Shown here piece by piece: positions 43,546 to 53,247 of a DNA stretch of 64,000 bases. Within the stretch, counting starts at the first letter, position 1. Each line of letters begins with the position of its first letter. The notes beneath the pieces were generated by a model, which had not been told where the DNA came from, searched no databases, and saw only the letters and a program-made list of their open reading frames with translations. Position numbers and translations under genes: made by a program. The DNA is from Enterococcus mundtii (GTDB taxonomy: Bacteria; Bacillota; Bacilli; Lactobacillales; Enterococcaceae), in contig NZ_CP025473.1 of assembly GCF_003957375.1 (NCBI RefSeq), positions 124,001-188,000 of the forward strand, in the 5' to 3' direction.

Positions 43546-45656
43546 ATGTCAGAAAAACAAGTTTTTAAAACGACATGGGGCGGACGTCCCTTAGAGATCG
43601 AAGTTGGCCAATTAGCCAAACAAGCCAATGGAGCAGTATTAGTTCGTTATGGGGATACGGTCGTATTAAGTGCGGCAGTTGCTTCAAAAGAAGCGAAAGA
43701 TACAGATTTCTTCCCATTGACGATCAATTATGAAGAAAAAATGTATGCAGCTGGTAAGATCCCAGGAGGATTTATCAAACGTGAAGGTCGTCCAAGTACG
43801 GAAGCAACCCTGACTGCTCGTTTGATCGACCGTCCGATCCGTCCAATGTTTGCAGAAGGTTTCCGTAATGAAGTCCAAGTCACAAATATCGTGATGAGTG
43901 TAGAAACAGATTGTTCCCCAGCAATGGCAGCAATGTTAGGTTCTTCCCTAGCTTTATCGATTTCAGATATCCCTTCGATGGACCGATCGCAGGTGTTGAA
44001 GTTGGTCGTGTCAATGGTGAATACGTCTTGAACCCAACAGTTGAACAAGCAGAGACTACCGATATCGAATTAAGCGTAGCTGGTACAAAACAAGCAATCA
44101 ACATGGTTGAAAGTGGCGCGAAAGAAGTTTCTGAAGAAGATATGCTGGGCGCATTATTATTTGGATTTGACGCAATCAAAGAATTAGTCGCATTCCAAGA
44201 AGAAATCGTTCAAGCTGTCGGCAAAGAAAAAATGGAAGTTTCTTTATTACAAGTCGATGCTGATTTGAAAAAAGAAATTTTTGATGCATCGTATGGCACG
44301 ATGAAAGAAGCGGTCATGACAGAAGAAAAATTAGCTCGTGAAGAGAATATCGCCCAAGTAAAAGTCGATATTCGCGAAGCTTATGCAGAGAAATTTGCGG
44401 GTCATGAAGAGGAAGCGCAATTACTAAAAGAAGTAAAACAAATTACGGAAGATCTTGAAAAAGACGTCGTTCGTGAGTTGATCACGATTGACAAAATCCG
44501 TCCTGATGGTCGTAAATTAGATGAGATCCGTCCTTTAGCATCAGAAGTTGGCTTGTTGCCACGTGTTCATGGTTCTGGATTATTTACTCGTGGACAAACA
44601 CAAGCACTATCATCATGTACATTGGCACCTTTAGGGGAACACCAAATCATTGATGGCTTAGGTGTAGAAGTCAGCAAACGATTCATCCATCACTATAACT
44701 TCCCACAATTTTCTGTGGGTTCAACTGGTCGTGCCGGATCACCAGGTCGTCGTGAAATCGGTCATGGTGCATTAGGTGAACGTGCATTAGCACAAGTGAT
44801 TCCTTCAGAAGAAGAGTTTCCTTACACGATCCGTCTAGTGGCAGAAGTACTTGAATCGAATGGTTCATCTTCTCAAGCAAGTATCTGTGCAGGTACTTTA
44901 GCATTGATGGACGCAGGTGTGCCAATCAAAGCACCTGTAGCTGGTATTGCTATGGGATTAGTATCTGATGGTGAAAACTATACGATTTTAACAGACATCC
45001 AAGGTCTAGAAGACCATTTAGGCGACATGGACTTCAAAGTTGCCGGAACAAAAGATGGGATCACAGCACTACAAATGGATATCAAGATCCAAGGTATCAC
45101 GGAACAAATCTTAAAAGAAGCATTGGCACAAGCAAAACAAGCACGTATGGAAATCTTAGAAGAATTGACTTCAACGATTGCTACACCACGTGAAGAGCTT
45201 AGCCAATATGCACCGAAAATCGAAATGATCCAAATCGATCCTGCGAAAATCAAAGATGTCATCGGTAAAGGTGGCGATACGATCAATGGAATCATTGATG
45301 AAACAGGCGTGAAGATTGATATCGATCAAGACGGTAAAGTAAGTATTGCTTCTTCTGATAAAGAAATGATCCAAAAAGCAATCAAGATCATCGAAGATTT
45401 GACAAAAGAAGTCAAAGTTGGCGAAGTCTACCTTGGTAAAGTTGTTCGTATCGAAAAATTCGGTGCATTTGTCAACTTGATCAAAGGGAAAGACGGCTTA
45501 GTCCATATTTCTCAATTAGCGAATGAACGTGTAAACAATGTAGAAGACGTTGTAAAACTAGGCGATGAAGTGTTGGTGAAAGTGACAGAGATCGACAAAC
45601 AAGGCCGGGTGAATCTTTCAAGAAAAGCAATGTTGAACGAAGAGGACAAGAAGTAA
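43546..45656 (+). pseudogene. pnp: Polyribonucleotide nucleotidyltransferase, frameshifted as written
   Basis: 3'-5' phosphorolytic exoribonuclease; the full length would be 703 residues. [20 protein letters not shown] opens it. The first RNase PH domain carries [11 protein letters not shown], the second carries [20 protein letters not shown], and then come a KH domain ([19 protein letters not shown]) and an S1 domain ([20 protein letters not shown]). At 43971-43973 a C is missing (ATC CCC TTC expected), so the frame ends at 44031 while the correct frame resumes at [12 protein letters not shown]. Since pnp is rarely lost, a sequencing error is the simpler explanation. Confidence 0.92.
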
Positions 45657-45684
45657 TTCTATCATTTTAAGATAAAAGTTTTTT

Positions 45685-45744
45685 AATAAGCGTACTACTA
45701 CGAAAATAATTTTATATTTTCAAAAGTAGTACGCTTATTTTTTT
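45685..45744 (+). terminator. pnp terminator with AATAAGCG arms
   Basis: AATAAGCGTACTACT pairs with AGTAGTACGCTTATT around a 26-base loop, then a T run. Confidence 0.85.
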
Positions 45745-45829
45745 AATCGTTAAAGAAAAGGCATAGAGGGTCAATTTAAATTTTCTTAAAAAACACTTAG
45801 TTATTTAAAGTGCAAAAGGAGGAATGGAA

Positions 45830-46087
45830 ATGATCCATTTTTTATTCTCATTAATAGTAGGTGGCATATTAGGATTCGTTGCTGGAGCTGTTCTTAATGA
45901 AGATGTACCAGGAGGCGTCACTGGAAATATTATTATTGGTTTCTTTGGAAGTTGGTTAGGTGAATTTGTGTTAGGCGATCTAGGTCCATCTATCAGTGGC
46001 TTTTATCTTATCCCATCCTTGATCGGGGCACTCGTTTGTTTAGCTCTCTACTCATTTACTGCTGATTATTTAAGAAGGCATCGTTGA
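45830..46087 (+). CDS. GlsB/YeaQ/YmgE family membrane protein
   Basis: 85-residue protein with three membrane helices, in the transglycosylase-associated (GlsB-like) family seen in stress responses of Gram-positive bacteria. Family marks are the Gly-rich IVGGILGFVAGAVL near the start and GNIIIGFFGSWLGEFVLG. I chose the second ATG (45830), seven bases after AAAGGAGG; the first ATG is only one base from it. Stand-alone gene. Confidence 0.82.
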   Translation: MIHFLFSLIVGGILGFVAGAVLNEDVPGGVTGNIIIGFFGSWLGEFVLGDLGPSISGFYLIPSLIGALVCLALYSFTADYLRRHR

Positions 46088-46110
46088 CTTAGTTATTTTT
46101 ATCGAATTGA

Positions 46111-46139
46111 TTGACACCAAGGTTGAATCCTTGGATAAT
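46111..46139 (+). promoter_or_regulatory. kup promoter with a palindrome in its spacer
   Basis: TTGACA (46111-46116) and GATAAT (46134-46139) with 17 bases between. The spacer is nearly filled by CCAAGG-TTGAAT-CCTTGG (46117-46134), a perfect inverted repeat that could be a repressor site or an artefact of a hairpin. Confidence 0.6.
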
Positions 46140-46187
46140 TAGGTGAAATTTAGGTCAATCATAGGATTGGAGAAATGAGGGGGAACA

Positions 46188-48182
46188 GTGACAACAAAGC
46201 ATAACACAAAAAAAATCTCGATGGCAGGGTTACTAGTAGCCATGGGAGTTGTTTATGGAGATATTGGTACAAGTCCGCTTTATGTAATGAAAGCAATCGT
46301 AGAAGACAATGGCGGCTTGCGAGGGATCAACCCAGATTTTGTTATCGGAGCAGTCTCCTTGATTTTTTGGACTTTGACATTATTAACAACGATCAAATAT
46401 GTCGTGATTGCATTAAATGCAGATAACCATGGGGAAGGTGGTATCTTTTCTTTATATACTTTGGTTAGAAAAGGCGGTAAATATCTGATCATACCTGCAA
46501 TGATCGGTGGCGCAGCATTGTTAGCAGATGGCGTACTGACACCTGCTGTAACGGTTACGACCGCTATTGAAGGATTACGTGGGATTCCACAATTCTTTGA
46601 CCGTTTCGGCAATGACCAGAACATCATCGTTATTATTACTTTAGTTATTATTTTTGTTTTATTCATGGTCCAACGATTTGGCACAGAAGTCGTTGGGAAA
46701 GCATTTGGACCGATTATGTTTTTATGGTTCACCTTTTTAGGTGCTATGGGCATGTTTAATTTCAGTCAAGACTGGACAGTGATCCGTGCCTTAAATCCTT
46801 ATTATGCAATCCAGTTGCTATTTAGTCCTGATAATAAGCTAGGTTTATTCATTCTAGGAAATATCTTTTTGGCTACTACTGGGGCGGAGGCGCTTTATTC
46901 TGACCTAGGACATGTCGGAAAACGAAACATCCGTTTAAGCTGGCCGTATGTCAAAGTATGTTTGGTCTTGAATTATTTTGGGCAGGCAGCATGGCTGTTG
47001 AATGTCTATCAAAATCCAGAAACACAAGCAATCGAAAACTTGAATCCATTTTTCAAAATGATGCCGGCTAGTTTTACAGTCATCGGAGTAGGATTTGCAA
47101 CGATTGCAGCTGTTATCGCTTCGCAAGCACTAATTACTGGATCATTTACTCTAGTTTCAGAAGCAATCAAATTGAAATTATTGCCTCGATTGAAAATCAT
47201 GTATCCTGGAAGCAGCATCGGACAAATGTACATTCCGGCAGTGAATTTGATTCTATGGATTGCTTGTTCACTGGTTGTCGTTACCTTTAGAACCTCACAT
47301 CATATGGAAGCTGCGTACGGACTGTCCATTACCGTAACGATGTTGATGACGACTGCCTTACTTTATTTCTATTTGCTCCAAACTGGCTATCCGAAGTGGT
47401 TGGCTCATACAATTACCTTTTTCTTTGGGGCAATCGAAGTCGTCTTCTTTATTTCAAGTATCGTGAAGTTCTTCCATGGCGGTTTTGTCGCTGTGTTGAT
47501 TGCTTTAGTCATTCTAGCAGTCATGTTTGTTTGGGAACAAGGAAATATCATTCGTGAATCGGTCGCAGAAGAAGTGGCATTAAAAGAATATATTCCACAA
47601 CTTCAAGCATTGAAAGAGGACAAGACCTTACCAATGTATCAAACTAATGTGGTTTTCTTAGTGCCGGATATGGCAGATGGGAAGGTCGGTCGCCAGTTTG
47701 TGTATTCCATTTTAGATAAACGACCAAAGCGGGCGAAGGCCTATTGGTTTGTCCATGTAGAAGTAACCGATGAACCCTATACGAAAGAATATCAAGTGGA
47801 TATGATGGGGACCGATTTCGTTATTCAAGTGAACCTATTCTTAGGATTCCGCGTGCAACAAGAAATCAATGTCTACGTTCGACAAATCATCCACGATTTA
47901 ATGAAACAAGGACGTCTACCAAAACAACCACAGACGTATTCATTGACTCCAGGAAGAGAAGTCGGCGATTTCCAATTCATCTTGATCGACGAAGTAGTTT
48001 CCAATGTAACAACTCTTGGGAAATGGGAACGACAAATCATGCAAGCTAAACTTGCCATCAAGAAAATCGCTACGACGCCAGAAACATGGTTTGGTTTAGA
48101 ATACAGTGAAGTCAAACATGAAACAGTACCTTTGCTGATTGGTGGAACAAGAAAAACATGGTTGAAAGAACGGAAAAAATAA
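46188..48182 (+). CDS. kup: Potassium uptake protein Kup
   Basis: 664-residue KUP/HAK/KT family potassium-proton symporter with 12 membrane helices and a long cytosolic C terminus. [17 protein letters not shown] near residues 19-35 is the family signature; [12 protein letters not shown] and [19 protein letters not shown] follow. GTG start behind GAGGGGGAACA. In lactic acid bacteria Kup is often inhibited by cyclic di-AMP; nothing here tests that. Confidence 0.95.
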   Translation: MTTKHNTKKISMAGLLVAMGVVYGDIGTSPLYVMKAIVEDNGGLRGINPDFVIGAVSLIFWTLTLLTTIKYVVIALNADNHGEGGIFSLYTLVRKGGKYLIIPAMIGGAALLADGVLTPAVTVTTAIEGLRGIPQFFDRFGNDQNIIVIITLVIIFVLFMVQRFGTEVVGKAFGPIMFLWFTFLGAMGMFNFSQDWTVIRALNPYYAIQLLFSPDNKLGLFILGNIFLATTGAEALYSDLGHVGKRNIRLSWPYVKVCLVLNYFGQAAWLLNVYQNPETQAIENLNPFFKMMPASFTVIGVGFATIAAVIASQALITGSFTLVSEAIKLKLLPRLKIMYPGSSIGQMYIPAVNLILWIACSLVVVTFRTSHHMEAAYGLSITVTMLMTTALLYFYLLQTGYPKWLAHTITFFFGAIEVVFFISSIVKFFHGGFVAVLIALVILAVMFVWEQGNIIRESVAEEVALKEYIPQLQALKEDKTLPMYQTNVVFLVPDMADGKVGRQFVYSILDKRPKRAKAYWFVHVEVTDEPYTKEYQVDMMGTDFVIQVNLFLGFRVQQEINVYVRQIIHDLMKQGRLPKQPQTYSLTPGREVGDFQFILIDEVVSNVTTLGKWERQIMQAKLAIKKIATTPETWFGLEYSEVKHETVPLLIGGTRKTWLKERKK

Positions 48183-48202
48183 GTAGATAAAGCGTTAGAT
48201 TA

Positions 48203-48211
48203 TGCTATACT
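48203..48211 (+). promoter_or_regulatory. Extended -10 promoter of the putative antitoxin RNA
   Basis: TGCTATACT matches the TGnTATAAT form, pointing towards the toxin gene on the other strand. Confidence 0.5.
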
Positions 48212-48217
48212 AAAACT

Positions 48218-48335
48218 GAAAAGAGGGGTTGCAATAACAACTCTCTTTTGATAGCGTTGTTTAAAAAACAGCGGCATAGGTTTAGTTAATTGTTGTAAAA
48301 ATAACCGTCTTAAGCCGAGGACGGTTATTTCTTTT
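48218..48335 (+). ncRNA. Putative antisense antitoxin RNA
   Basis: A short transcript predicted between the extended -10 box and the shared terminator. Its 5' part forms AAAAGAG/CTCTTTT and GTTGTTT/AAACAGC hairpins and contains no frame. It converges on the toxin mRNA, as in the enterococcal par-type and holin-like type I systems. Confidence 0.5.
48299..48335. terminator. Shared terminator of toxin mRNA and antisense RNA
   Basis: AAATAACCGTC pairs with GACGGTTATTT. The toxin stop codon lies within the stem, so both RNAs overlap here by the length of the hairpin. Confidence 0.8.
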
Positions 48336-48429
48336 TGTCGTTGTTAAGCAATGCTACAACCAACGTGACCAGAGCGACGGTAAACATACCAAAGCTGAGC
48401 ATCAATTGGACTGTATCGAGTGCCGACAA
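48325..48429 (-). CDS. Holin-like type I toxin, 34 residues
   Basis: Small hydrophobic peptide MSALDTVQLMLSFGMFTVAL followed by VTLVVALLNNDKKK: one membrane helix and a basic tail, matching the putative holin-like toxins of enterococci and lactobacilli. The TTG start is set by GAAAGGAG eight bases upstream; longer readings of the frame lack a ribosome site. It is opposed by a predicted antisense RNA. Overexpression of relatives damages the membrane; here the role is inferred from likeness. Confidence 0.75.
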   Translation of the reverse strand: MSALDTVQLMLSFGMFTVALVTLVVALLNNDKKK

Positions 48430-48728
48430 AAGGCGTCTCCTTTCATAAGAGTTAGAAAGTATGGGCATACGCACCACCTCACTTGCGGAAGGATAGCCAT
48501 TTTCATTGAACTGTACTGTCACATAATAGCATAGCACATGCGCACATTTTAAACCTTAATTAATAAATTTCTTGTTATTGAATAGCTGTTGAATGTTAGT
48601 GACACAAGTGAATAAATCCTTCCATTATTTAGAGTGATCTAGTGGGAGAAGCAGAAATCAAAAGCCTCCTAGTTATACTCTTTTTACGAAAAGTTGTACA
48701 ATTAAAATGGAAAAGTGAGGCGAAACAA

Positions 48729-50027
48729 ATGGTAGTAAATTTTGTCATATTATTTTTGATGATAGCAATCACTGCTTTTTTTGTTGCGAGTGAATTTGCT
48801 TTAGTAAAAATCAGACGTTCCCGTTTAGAGCAATTGGAAAAAGACGACGTGAAGAACGCTAAACTAGCGTTACATGTGACCCACCATTTAGACGATTATT
48901 TATCTGCAAGTCAGTTGGGTATCACATTAACAGGCTTGATCATTGGTTGGGTTGGCGAAGGTTCTGTGGCAGCATTATTGGAACCCTGGATCGGTCAACT
49001 TCCGATTGGACGGGGAATAAGTGCAACGATCTCTGTCGCATTAGGGTTCATTCTGGTGACATATGTCGACGTTGTGGTGGGAGAACTTTTGCCGAAAAGT
49101 TATAGTATCGTCAATACGGAACAAGTTGTGTTATTCGTAGTCAGACCCTTGCATTATTTTTATCTGGCGATGTTTCCTTTCATCTGGGTATTGAATCATT
49201 CGGCAGCAAGCTTAGGTAAATTGCTAGGCGTGAAGCTAGTATCAGAAGGTGAAGAAACACTCTCACAAGAAGAATTGACTTTAGTTGCCCTCAACTCTTA
49301 CCAGCAAGGTGAGTTGACAAAGGATGAATACCAGTACTTAGAAAATGTCTTTGAGTTTGATGACACGCTGGCAAAAGACATTCAAGTCGATCGGACATCG
49401 ATGCAAGTATTTGATGCGTCAGATACAGTCAAACAAGCCATCAAGGAATCGATTGAACGCGGGCATACGAGATATCCTGTCATACTGGAATCCAAAGATA
49501 ATGTGTTAGGATACGTTACATTACCTGCGTTGATCAAACAATCTTTAGAGGATGACCAGATAACGGTGGAGTCTCTGATTGAAGAACCAATCGTGACAGC
49601 AGAAACTATCCCCATCAAAAAACTATTGACGATCATGCGAAGAAAAGGAAAACATATAGCGATCTTAAAGGATGAATATGGTGGAACAAGCGGTCTTGTT
49701 ACGATTGAAGATATTTTAGAGGAAATCGTCGGCGAAATTCGAGACGAAACAGACGTGGATCAAGCTTTGATTGCGAAACAAGAAGATGGTAGCTATATTG
49801 TTTCAGGAAAATTGACCTTAGATGATTTTGAGCGCTACTTCAATGAGGATGTTCCAGAATTTGAAGAGACGAATTTCATCACTCTCGCTGGTTTTATGTC
49901 GAGCTATCAAAAAGATATCGAGGCAGGTACAGTGATTACGATCGGTCAATTTCAATTCACCGTTTTGGAATATGATCATGCGCATATCGACTATTTCAGC
50001 TTGATTATTTTACCAATGAATCCATAA
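48729..50027 (+). CDS. Hemolysin-family CorC/HlyC protein with DUF21 and CBS domains
   Basis: 432-residue protein probably involved in divalent cation (magnesium or cobalt) export. DUF21 membrane domain at about 1-190 with FFVASEFALVKIRRSRLEQL, the CBS pair at about 210-330 (IERGHTRYPVILESKDNVLG, and HIAILKDEYGGTSGLVTIED as its second motif), and the CorC_HlyC domain at the end. I used the ATG at 48729 behind GTGAGGCG; the frame upstream has no ribosome site. Confidence 0.88.
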   Translation: MVVNFVILFLMIAITAFFVASEFALVKIRRSRLEQLEKDDVKNAKLALHVTHHLDDYLSASQLGITLTGLIIGWVGEGSVAALLEPWIGQLPIGRGISATISVALGFILVTYVDVVVGELLPKSYSIVNTEQVVLFVVRPLHYFYLAMFPFIWVLNHSAASLGKLLGVKLVSEGEETLSQEELTLVALNSYQQGELTKDEYQYLENVFEFDDTLAKDIQVDRTSMQVFDASDTVKQAIKESIERGHTRYPVILESKDNVLGYVTLPALIKQSLEDDQITVESLIEEPIVTAETIPIKKLLTIMRRKGKHIAILKDEYGGTSGLVTIEDILEEIVGEIRDETDVDQALIAKQEDGSYIVSGKLTLDDFERYFNEDVPEFEETNFITLAGFMSSYQKDIEAGTVITIGQFQFTVLEYDHAHIDYFSLIILPMNP

Positions 50028-50069
50028 AAAAAAGTGTTCTTCCAATAAGTATAGGAGGAACACTTTTTC
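50027..50069. terminator. Bidirectional terminator
   Basis: AAAAAGTGTTCTTCC pairs with GGAGGAACACTTTTT (one mismatch), with A and T runs at both ends, between converging genes. Confidence 0.88.
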
Positions 50070-50074
50070 TGAAT

Positions 50075-51451
50075 CTAATAACTGATTTCAGCATCTTCAA
50101 TTGAAAATTGCTGTTGTTCGGCATCTAACTGTTTCAAATGTTTTACAGCGCGGATATAAGAGTAGAGCAAGACGATTACAGAACCAGCCCAAGCAAGTGG
50201 TGAAGCGAGAGCGGCTCCTGGATAGCCCCAGATTCCAGTCAGAATAATTGCAGCAAAAGAACGCATGATCAGTTCCATCATCCCTGCAATCGTCGGTACT
50301 TTACTTTGACCAAGTCCTTGTAAAGTGTAACGTAAGATGAATAGGATAGCTAAGATCCAGTAAAGAGAGCCATTGATGTTGAAATACGTTTGCGCCAAAT
50401 CAAAAACGACAGTTTCATTTGCGCTGACAAACAAGCTTACCAATGGTCGGCCAAGGAAAATAACAATTGCTCCGGCTAAGAAACTAAAGCCAATACTCAT
50501 GACTAATGTTTGACGAACGCCTTTTAAGATACGTCCATATTGTTTCGCTCCATAGTTTTGTGCTGTAAAAGTCGCCATCGCAATCCCAAAGGACATCATA
50601 GGTTGAACAGCAAATTGATCGATTCGACCAGCTGCGGCTTGGGCAGCGACGACATCTGTACCTAAGCTGTTTAATGCAGATTGCAGGACGATTGCACCAA
50701 TCGCAATGATCGAAGATTGGAAAGCCATTGGTAAAGCAACATTTAAATGTGTGCGGATCTCTTGTTTATCGAACGAAAAATCTTTTTTACGTAACTGAAG
50801 CATCGGAATCTTTTTCTTGATATAGACGATACATAATAGACTAGAAGCAATTTGCGCAATCACTGTTGCAATAGCAGCACCTTCTACTCCCATACCGAAG
50901 TTGATAATAAAGATCAAATCCAAGACAACGTTGATAATTACCGCAACGATCAAAAAGAGTAAAGGCGTTCGACTATCACCAAGTGCGCGAATAACATTTG
51001 ACAATAAATTGAAGCTGACGGCAGCAAAGATTCCCCATAGGATGATCACGATGAATGTTTGTGCTTCATCAATGATATCTGCAGGTGTTTGCATCAACTG
51101 AAGCATCGGACGAATAAATACTAAGCTAAGGACGGTTAAAATCACAGTAATAATGACACTAATCATGACACTTGTAGCAAAACTTTTTTTCAAACCACGG
51201 AAGTCTTTCGCACCATATCGTTGTGCGGTAATAATGGCTAAACCAGCGGTTAGACCTTGAGCAAAGCCAATAATCAAGAAAGTTAATCCACCGGTAGCTC
51301 CTACAGCAGCTAGTGAGTTTTTCCCTAATGTCTGCCCAACGATGATCATATCAACCATGTTGTAAAACTGCTGAAAAACATTGCCTATCAATAAAGGGAC
51401 AGTAAATAGCAAAATCAGTTTGGCTGGGCTTCCTTTTGTTAAATCGCGCAT
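50075..51451 (-). CDS. MATE family efflux transporter
   Basis: 458-residue multidrug and toxin extrusion exporter with 12 membrane helices. LILLFTVPLLIGNVFQQFYN and VDMIIVGQTLGKNSLAAVGA are the N-terminal family signature, and the second half repeats it (AVQPMMSFGIAMATFTAQNYGA). The ATG follows AAGGAG. It is a stand-alone gene. Substrate unknown; cationic drugs or dyes are usual. Confidence 0.92.
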   Translation of the reverse strand: MRDLTKGSPAKLILLFTVPLLIGNVFQQFYNMVDMIIVGQTLGKNSLAAVGATGGLTFLIIGFAQGLTAGLAIITAQRYGAKDFRGLKKSFATSVMISVIITVILTVLSLVFIRPMLQLMQTPADIIDEAQTFIVIILWGIFAAVSFNLLSNVIRALGDSRTPLLFLIVAVIINVVLDLIFIINFGMGVEGAAIATVIAQIASSLLCIVYIKKKIPMLQLRKKDFSFDKQEIRTHLNVALPMAFQSSIIAIGAIVLQSALNSLGTDVVAAQAAAGRIDQFAVQPMMSFGIAMATFTAQNYGAKQYGRILKGVRQTLVMSIGFSFLAGAIVIFLGRPLVSLFVSANETVVFDLAQTYFNINGSLYWILAILFILRYTLQGLGQSKVPTIAGMMELIMRSFAAIILTGIWGYPGAALASPLAWAGSVIVLLYSYIRAVKHLKQLDAEQQQFSIEDAEISY

Positions 51452-51594
51452 CTTGTAAACTCCTTATTTCTTTTAAAATTTAGTTAGTAGTATATAGTGT
51501 TTACCCTTGGAATACCAATTAGAATCTCATGATAAATAAATAGCTAAAATGCTTTATGTTTTCTGGAAATTTTCAGAGAAGGTCATCATAAAAG

Positions 51595-51645
51595 TAGCCA
51601 AGAAGTGAGTCTGCGATGAAAATCAAAGAGTCAACTACTTGGCTA
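51595..51645 (-). terminator. Hairpin after the DUF960 gene
   Basis: TAGCCAAGTAGT pairs with ACTTCTTGGCTA with one mismatch; the T tail on the minus strand is weak. Confidence 0.5.
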
Positions 51646-51668
51646 TCGTGCAAAACAAAGGGTTTATT

Positions 51669-51992
51669 TTAGTACTGTTTAATTTCACTTGGGAGAAGAA
51701 TGGTTTCTCTGGTCCCATCATCATAGGCAAATACTTGCGCCGGATACTGTGGAGAATAAGGGAATGGCAAATCGATCCCCATCTCAACGGTACTGCCTGC
51801 TTGAGAAAAATGCAAGGTTACTTTCCCATGATTATTAATTAAATCAAAAGCTAAAATATTATCTAATGGAATAACACCCTTAAGGTCTAAATCAATAATG
51901 AACCAAATACTATCGATCAGTTCATCTGGTAAACTTGATACCACACCTAATGATGCGTATCGATTACGGTTATTATCAAAACTTTCAAACAT
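51669..51992 (-). CDS. DUF960 family protein
   Basis: 107-residue soluble protein of the DUF960 family (function unknown), recognised by the opening FESFDNNRNRYASLGVVSSL, the DELIDSIWFIIDLDLKGV block and the GKVTLHFSQ segment. ATG after AAAGGAGGCTAAGCCG. Found widely in enterococci and streptococci as a stand-alone gene. Confidence 0.75.
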   Translation of the reverse strand: MFESFDNNRNRYASLGVVSSLPDELIDSIWFIIDLDLKGVIPLDNILAFDLINNHGKVTLHFSQAGSTVEMGIDLPFPYSPQYPAQVFAYDDGTRETILLPSEIKQY

Positions 51993-52164
51993 CGGCTTAG
52001 CCTCCTTTGTCTAAAAAACCGAAATGACGAGAACAACATATTATTATCAGGATAAACGAGTTATACTTTTTTAACGTTGGTTCATTCTAATAAACATTTA
52101 TACAAAATGCAACAATATTTGCATACTTTTTTTTAAAGTATAAGAATTTTTTAAGAGGTCATGC

Positions 52165-52190
52165 AAAAACCTTATTATATAAGGTTTTTT
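52165..52190 (+). terminator. Orphan hairpin terminator
   Basis: AAAAACCTTA pairs with TAAGGTTTTT around a 5-base loop and ends in a T run. No gene precedes it on the plus strand; it may end a small RNA or read-through. The rest of 51993-52267 shows nothing else I can support. Confidence 0.45.
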
Positions 52191-52267
52191 AAGCTTGTAG
52201 GGAAATACAAATAAGGGGTAATAAATAGGAAACTACTGGTCTTTGAAATACTTTTTTAAGAGAGAAA

Positions 52268-52304
52268 TAAAAAACGAAGCAATGACACTAGTCATCGCTT
52301 CGTT
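52268..52304 (-). terminator. rplY terminator
   Basis: AACGAAGCGATGAC pairs with GTCATTGCTTCGTT (one G-U) and runs into T residues on the minus strand. Confidence 0.85.
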
Positions 52305-52317
52305 GATCAAAAGACGT

Positions 52318-52926
52318 TTATTCTTCAGTTGAACCAATCACTTCTGGTTCAGCTGCTTCACCAGTTGGTTCTTCTTCTTCTGTTGGTGCAACAACTGCGG
52401 CGATTTGTTCTTCTCCATCAGTAATGATCGTGTATGCGTCATTTTTCGGTAGATCCGCTACAGTGATCGAATCACCTAATGCTAAATCAGTGATATCCAC
52501 TTCGATGTTTTCTGGTAATTGATCTGGTGTAGCAGAAACAATCACAGTATATAGGTTTTGAGCCAATACACCACCAGATTTCACACCAGTAGATTCACCG
52601 ACAAGGACAACTTCTGTTTCGACTTCTGTTTCTTCTGTCATATTAACAGATAGGAATTCCACGTGTTCTAATTGGTTGGTAAATGTGTTTGATTGGATTT
52701 TATGAACAAGTGTGTTGACTTTTTTTCCTTCAATGTTCATTGTGATAACTGTGTTTGCGGCATTCTCACGCAATACTTTACTAAATGTCGCACTATCAAA
52801 TGAGATTGGCGTGCTTTCTACATTGTAGCCATAAACGATTGCAGGAACTTTTCCTTCATGACGCAATTTGTTTCTCAACGAACGGGGACGTACTTCTCTT
52901 TTACTTACTTCTAATGATACTGACAT
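52318..52926 (-). CDS. rplY: 50S ribosomal protein L25/general stress protein Ctc
   Basis: 202-residue long-form L25 (TL5/Ctc type) that binds 5S rRNA. SVSLEVSKREVRPRSLRNKL opens the 5S-binding domain; the C-terminal beta domain and a final acidic tail (PTEEEEPTGEAAEPE) follow. ATG at 52926 after AAGGAGG; the TTG two codons before it is less well placed. A leader of about 200 bases precedes it. Confidence 0.93.
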   Translation of the reverse strand: MSVSLEVSKREVRPRSLRNKLRHEGKVPAIVYGYNVESTPISFDSATFSKVLRENAANTVITMNIEGKKVNTLVHKIQSNTFTNQLEHVEFLSVNMTEETEVETEVVLVGESTGVKSGGVLAQNLYTVIVSATPDQLPENIEVDITDLALGDSITVADLPKNDAYTIITDGEEQIAAVVAPTEEEEPTGEAAEPEVIGSTEE

Positions 52927-53133
52927 AACCAAAATTCCTCCTTAAAATGTGACTGTCTGCTTTGGTGTCAGACAGATTTTATTTAAGTGAATGTCACATG
53001 GTCTCTTGCACATTATCAGGTAGCGCGAAAAAACGCAAAAAGGCAGATGCGCGCATCTGCCCTTAAAAAGTCAGAATTCAACTTTTCTCCACCAGGTCAT
53101 TACGCTGTGTATGAGAAATCCAATTCACTTTAC
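52927..53133 (-). promoter_or_regulatory. rplY leader with a perfect GC-rich hairpin
   Basis: The leader contains GGCAGATGCGCGCATCTGCC, a 20-base perfect palindrome followed on the minus strand by TTTTT, and a second stem GTCTG/CAGAC nearer the start codon. This looks like an attenuator for a ribosomal protein gene. It may be an L25 leader, but I have no model match. Confidence 0.5.
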
Positions 53134-53139
53134 TCTTTA

Positions 53140-53168
53140 ACCGTAACGCGAATTTCTAAGTAAGTCAA
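53140..53168 (-). promoter_or_regulatory. Possible rplY promoter
   Basis: On the minus strand TTGACT, 17-base spacer, TACGGT; the -10 box is poor. Confidence 0.35.
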
Positions 53169-53247
53169 GGAAACAACTTAGCGTTTCCATTTTGCAAGGT
53201 GTAAGTTTAAGGTTATAATGCGTATGTAGCTAGGAGAGGAAGCAGTT

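Noticed and set aside
46090-46187. Cyclic di-AMP riboswitch before kup
   Set aside because: The leader is too short and holds only the promoter palindrome; no ydaO-type conserved blocks are visible.
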